Origin: Sphingomonas elodea ATCC 31461
GTDB lineage: Bacteria > Pseudomonadota > Alphaproteobacteria > Sphingomonadales > Sphingomonadaceae
DNA: 57,502 bases
Direction: 5' to 3'
Assembly (NCBI RefSeq): GCF_000226955.1
Contig: NZ_AGFU01000020.1
Location: 1 to 57,502 of the forward strand
Made by a program: the position numbers and the translations under genes. The notes under the pieces are model-generated. The model was not told the DNA's origin. It saw only the letters and a program-made list of their open reading frames with translations, and did no database searches. Below, one piece after another: positions 55,145 to 57,502 of the stretch; position 1 is the first letter of the stretch; the number at the start of each line of letters is the position of its first letter.

Positions 55145-57019
55145 TCAGGAGGGGATGCTCTCCAGCGCCTCGCTGGCTTCCATCCACGCCACCTCCGCCG
55201 CCTCGATCTTGGTCGCCACCTCGGCGCGACGCTTCATCAGGTCGGTCATGGTGAGCTTGGTCAGCGCGGCTTCGGCATTGGCGGGATCGAACATCGCCTT
55301 TTCCAGTGCCGACAGCTGCGCCTGCAGCCGGGCGAGCTCGGTCTCGGCTGCCTTGGCCGCCTTGCGCAAGGCCGTGCCCTTTTCGCGCGCCTCGGCGGCG
55401 GCGCGGCGGGCTTCCTTGCGATCGGCCTTCGACGCACCGCCCTTGCCGCCGCCGCTCGAGTCCTTCGAGAGAACGAAGGCGATATAATCGTCGAGGCTGC
55501 CGTCGAACTCGCGCGCGGTGCCCTGGTCGACCAGCACCAGCCGGTCCGCCGTCATCTCGAGCATGTGGCGGTCATGGCTGACCACGACGACGGTGCCGGT
55601 ATAGCCGTTGAGCGCCTGGATCAGCGCCTCGCGTGCGTCGACGTCGAGGTGGTTGGTCGGCTCGTCCAGGATCAGCAGATGCGGCGCGTCGCGGGTAATC
55701 AGCGCCAGCGCCAGACGCGCCCTCTCGCCGCCGGAGAGCTTGCCTACATTGGTCGTCGCCTTGTCGCCCGAAAAGCCGAAGCGGCCGAGCTGCGCGCGCA
55801 CCGCGCCGGGGCTTGCACCGGCCATGTTGCGCGTCATGTGCTGCAGCGGCGTGTCGTCGCGGTCCAGTTCCTCCACCTGATACTGGGTGAAGTATCCCAC
55901 CTTCATCTTGCCGCTGGAATTGATCCCGCCGTCCATCGGCGTGAGCTGCGCAGCGAGCAGCCGGGCGAGTGTGGTCTTGCCGTTGCCGTTGCGGCCGAGC
56001 AGCGCAATGCGATCGTCGGGATCGATGCGCAGGTTGAGCCGCTGGAGGATCGGCTTGTCCCCATAGCCGACGCTGGCCATGTCGAGCGTGATCAGCGGCG
56101 GGCGCAGCTCGTCCGGATTGGGGAAGTCGAAGCTCAGCGAGGGATCGTCGACCAGCTCTGCAATCGGCTGCATCCGGGCCAGCGCCTTCTGGCGGCTTTG
56201 CGCCTGCTTGGCGGTGGAGGCACGCGCCGAGTTGCGGGCAATATAGTCCTGCAGCTTCTCGCGCTCGGCCTGCTGCTTGGCACGCGCGGCGGCAAGCTGG
56301 GCCTGGCGCTCGGCGCGCTGGCGCTCGAACGCGTCATAGCCGCCGGGGTAGAGCGTCAGCTTGCCCCGCTCCAGGTGCAGGATGTGATCGACGACGTTGT
56401 TGAGGAAGTCGCGCTCGTGGCTGACCAGCAGGATCGTCGCGGGATAGGACTTCAGAAAGTCCTCCAGCCACAGCACCGCCTCGAGGTCGAGGTGGTTCGA
56501 AGGCTCGTCGAGCAGCAGCAGGTCGGGCTGCGAGAAGAGCAGGCTGGCCAGCGCCACGCGCATCCGCCAGCCGCCCGAGAAGCTTTCCAGCGCGCGGTGC
56601 TGCATCTCTTCATCGAAGCCGAGGCCGACCAGGATGCGCGCGGCGCGCGACGGTGCGGCATGCGCGTCGATCGCGATCAGCCGCTCATGGATCTCGCCGA
56701 TGCGATCGGGATCGTGGCTGGTCTCGCTTTCCTCGAGCAGCGCCGCACGTTCGACGTCGGCGGCGAGCACCGTCTCGAACGGCGTCGCGGAGCCGCCGGG
56801 GGCTTCCTGCGCGATATAGCCGAGCTTGGCGCCGCGCGGCATGTCGACACTGCCGCCATCGGGTTCGAGCTGGCTGGCGATCACCTTCACCAGCGTCGAC
56901 TTGCCGGCGCCGTTGCGGCCGATGAGGCCGATGCGGCCGCGCGGCGGCAGCTTGGCGGTGGCGCCGTCGATAATCGTGCGCCCGCCCAGGCGCACCGTGA
57001 TGTCGGTCAGGTTGAGCAT
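55145..57019 (-). CDS. ABC-F family ATPase (Uup-like)
   Basis: A 624-residue soluble protein with two ABC domains and no membrane helix. The Walker A motifs are GRNGAGKST and GRNGNGKTT, the signatures SGGWRMR and LSGGERARLAL, with DEPSNHLD and DEPTNHLD. Between them lies the linker (about residues 245-310) with a basic coiled region, and the C-terminus has a coiled coil (ARRAAAEAREKGTALRKAAK). ABC-F proteins act on the ribosome in translation or resistance. Its promoter faces the STAS gene. It is the upstream neighbour, on the same strand, of the borosin-type genes. Confidence 0.93.
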   Translation of the reverse strand: MLNLTDITVRLGGRTIIDGATAKLPPRGRIGLIGRNGAGKSTLVKVIASQLEPDGGSVDMPRGAKLGYIAQEAPGGSATPFETVLAADVERAALLEESETSHDPDRIGEIHERLIAIDAHAAPSRAARILVGLGFDEEMQHRALESFSGGWRMRVALASLLFSQPDLLLLDEPSNHLDLEAVLWLEDFLKSYPATILLVSHERDFLNNVVDHILHLERGKLTLYPGGYDAFERQRAERQAQLAAARAKQQAEREKLQDYIARNSARASTAKQAQSRQKALARMQPIAELVDDPSLSFDFPNPDELRPPLITLDMASVGYGDKPILQRLNLRIDPDDRIALLGRNGNGKTTLARLLAAQLTPMDGGINSSGKMKVGYFTQYQVEELDRDDTPLQHMTRNMAGASPGAVRAQLGRFGFSGDKATTNVGKLSGGERARLALALITRDAPHLLILDEPTNHLDVDAREALIQALNGYTGTVVVVSHDRHMLEMTADRLVLVDQGTAREFDGSLDDYIAFVLSKDSSGGGKGGASKADRKEARRAAAEAREKGTALRKAAKAAETELARLQAQLSALEKAMFDPANAEAALTKLTMTDLMKRRAEVATKIEAAEVAWMEASEALESIPS

Positions 57020-57184
57020 GATCGGCCAGCGCCTAGCCTATGCGGGGCCGCAGGGCCAGCCATGGTCGGCGCAGGTCATGTCCCGGCATCCCGACAACGC
57101 GACCTAACGCCTTTCGGCGACACGTCAAAATGACCTCCGGCAGTCCGGACTGCGACAGCGGCAACCACGACATCTGCAGATCAG

Positions 57185-57199
57185 GGCAAAATTTTTGCC
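57185..57199. promoter_or_regulatory. Perfect 15-bp palindrome in the divergent gap
   Basis: GGCAAAA and TTTTGCC surround a single T (57185-57199), in the 295-bp gap between the ABC-F and STAS genes. A second imperfect repeat TAAGA/TCTTA (57291-57303) lies 12 bp before the STAS start. The palindrome is a candidate operator or hairpin; no protein is evident in the rest of the gap. Confidence 0.35.
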
Positions 57200-57314
57200 T
57201 CCCGGACAGAATCTTCCCCGGAGGTTTTGCCTATAAATTTGATGTCGCGGTTGGATCCATGGACGAACGCGCGAACCGTTACAGCAATGCTAAGAAAATC
57301 TTATCGAGGAATAA

Positions 57315-57502
57315 ATGGAAACAGATCTGCAGATCCCGTTTTCCGCAACGGTCCGCAATGCTCGGGATCTACAGCAGCAATGCCTCGACGCACTGGGTGG
57401 TGAAGGCGGTATTAACATCGACGTCGCCGCTGTGACTGATGCCGACCTTAGCTTCGTTCAGTTGATCCAGGCGCTGCGGATGACGGCAGCCGAGGCGGGC
57501 CG
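57315..57502 (+). CDS. STAS-domain protein (partial, runs off the window)
   Basis: An open frame from ATG 57315 with GAGGAA about 6 nt upstream, continuing to the edge; at least 62 residues. It translates to LQIPFSATVRNARDLQQQCL, then a beta strand INIDVAAVTDADLSFVQLIQ, the pattern of STAS domains found in bacterial chemotaxis operons. STAS proteins act in phospho-dependent protein switching. Its neighbours are outside the window, so the chemotaxis context is only suggested. Confidence 0.7.
   Translation, partial: METDLQIPFSATVRNARDLQQQCLDALGGEGGINIDVAAVTDADLSFVQLIQALRMTAAEAG

Noticed and set aside
52552-55254. A 900-codon plus-strand frame opposite the borosin-type genes
   Set aside because: The minus-strand frames have good ribosome-binding sites and recognisable motifs; the plus-strand frame lacks any motif.
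55067-57133. A 688-codon plus-strand frame opposite the ABC-F gene
   Set aside because: Compositional shadow; the ABC-F motifs are all on the minus strand.
57040-57435. A plus-strand frame overlapping the STAS gene start
   Set aside because: It lacks a ribosome-binding site and overlaps the better supported STAS frame.

Overview
The window is a 57.5 kb stretch of a GC-rich alphaproteobacterial chromosome. Two large TonB-dependent receptors, the gene order of the suf and TCA-cycle blocks, a PhaR/thiolase block and several signal-peptide-bearing enzymes with typical family wording all point to a sphingomonad (Sphingomonadaceae). Coding density is very high. No gene-free gap exceeds 300 bases, and I saw no rRNA, tRNA, CRISPR array, IS element or prophage.

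Layout. 76-6062 (minus): a suf iron-sulfur operon (Rrf2 regulator, sufB, a secreted unknown, sufC, sufD, sufS, sufT) with a perfect 10-bp inverted repeat at its head. 6106-19635: AraC regulator, pyrD, a secreted gamma-glutamyltransferase, a long-chain acyl-CoA ligase, a secreted M16 peptidase, an Asp/Asn hydroxylase-like protein, a VOC protein, a PHA-granule-type small protein, a membrane-anchored sorbosone-dehydrogenase-like enzyme, a secreted C13 peptidase and a ClpP-like protein. 19732-24786: sdhB, a three-gene ABC exporter, zapE. 24865-35515: a secreted GH2 enzyme, then mdh, a secreted unknown, sucD, sucA, sucB, a GIY-YIG nuclease gene inside palindromic repeats, and lpd. 35607-44674: HI0933-family flavoprotein, TonB receptor, cpaF, small membrane protein, secreted methyltransferase-like protein, then phaR diverging from a PhaC-like hydrolase and a thiolase. 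44942-49189: a second TonB receptor and a prolyl-4-hydroxylase-like protein. 49190-57019 (all minus): alr, MHS-family transporter, a Fe(II)/2OG oxygenase, a repeat protein, a borosin-type methyltransferase and an ABC-F ATPase. 57315 to the edge: start of a STAS-domain gene.

The most unusual part is 51911-54936. Its first gene encodes a tetrapyrrole-methylase-fold protein that closely resembles the backbone alpha-N-methyltransferases of borosin RiPPs (OphMA type), including a Tyr-x2-Tyr-x5-Arg-x3-Tyr active-site pattern. The next gene, 51 nt downstream, encodes a duplicated beta-rich protein that ends in eight consecutive Thr-Thr-Glu-Val repeats and a Val/Ile-rich stretch. The third gene encodes a Fe(II)/2OG oxygenase. 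I infer a bacterial borosin-like peptide- or protein-modification operon with an unusual repeat-bearing candidate substrate. The methyltransferase family call is strong; the identity of the substrate is a hypothesis.

A second notable structure is the GIY-YIG gene between sucB and lpd. It sits inside a set of REP-like hairpins, two of which are near-identical and inverted around it. This suggests a small insertion unit in an otherwise conserved TCA-cycle operon.
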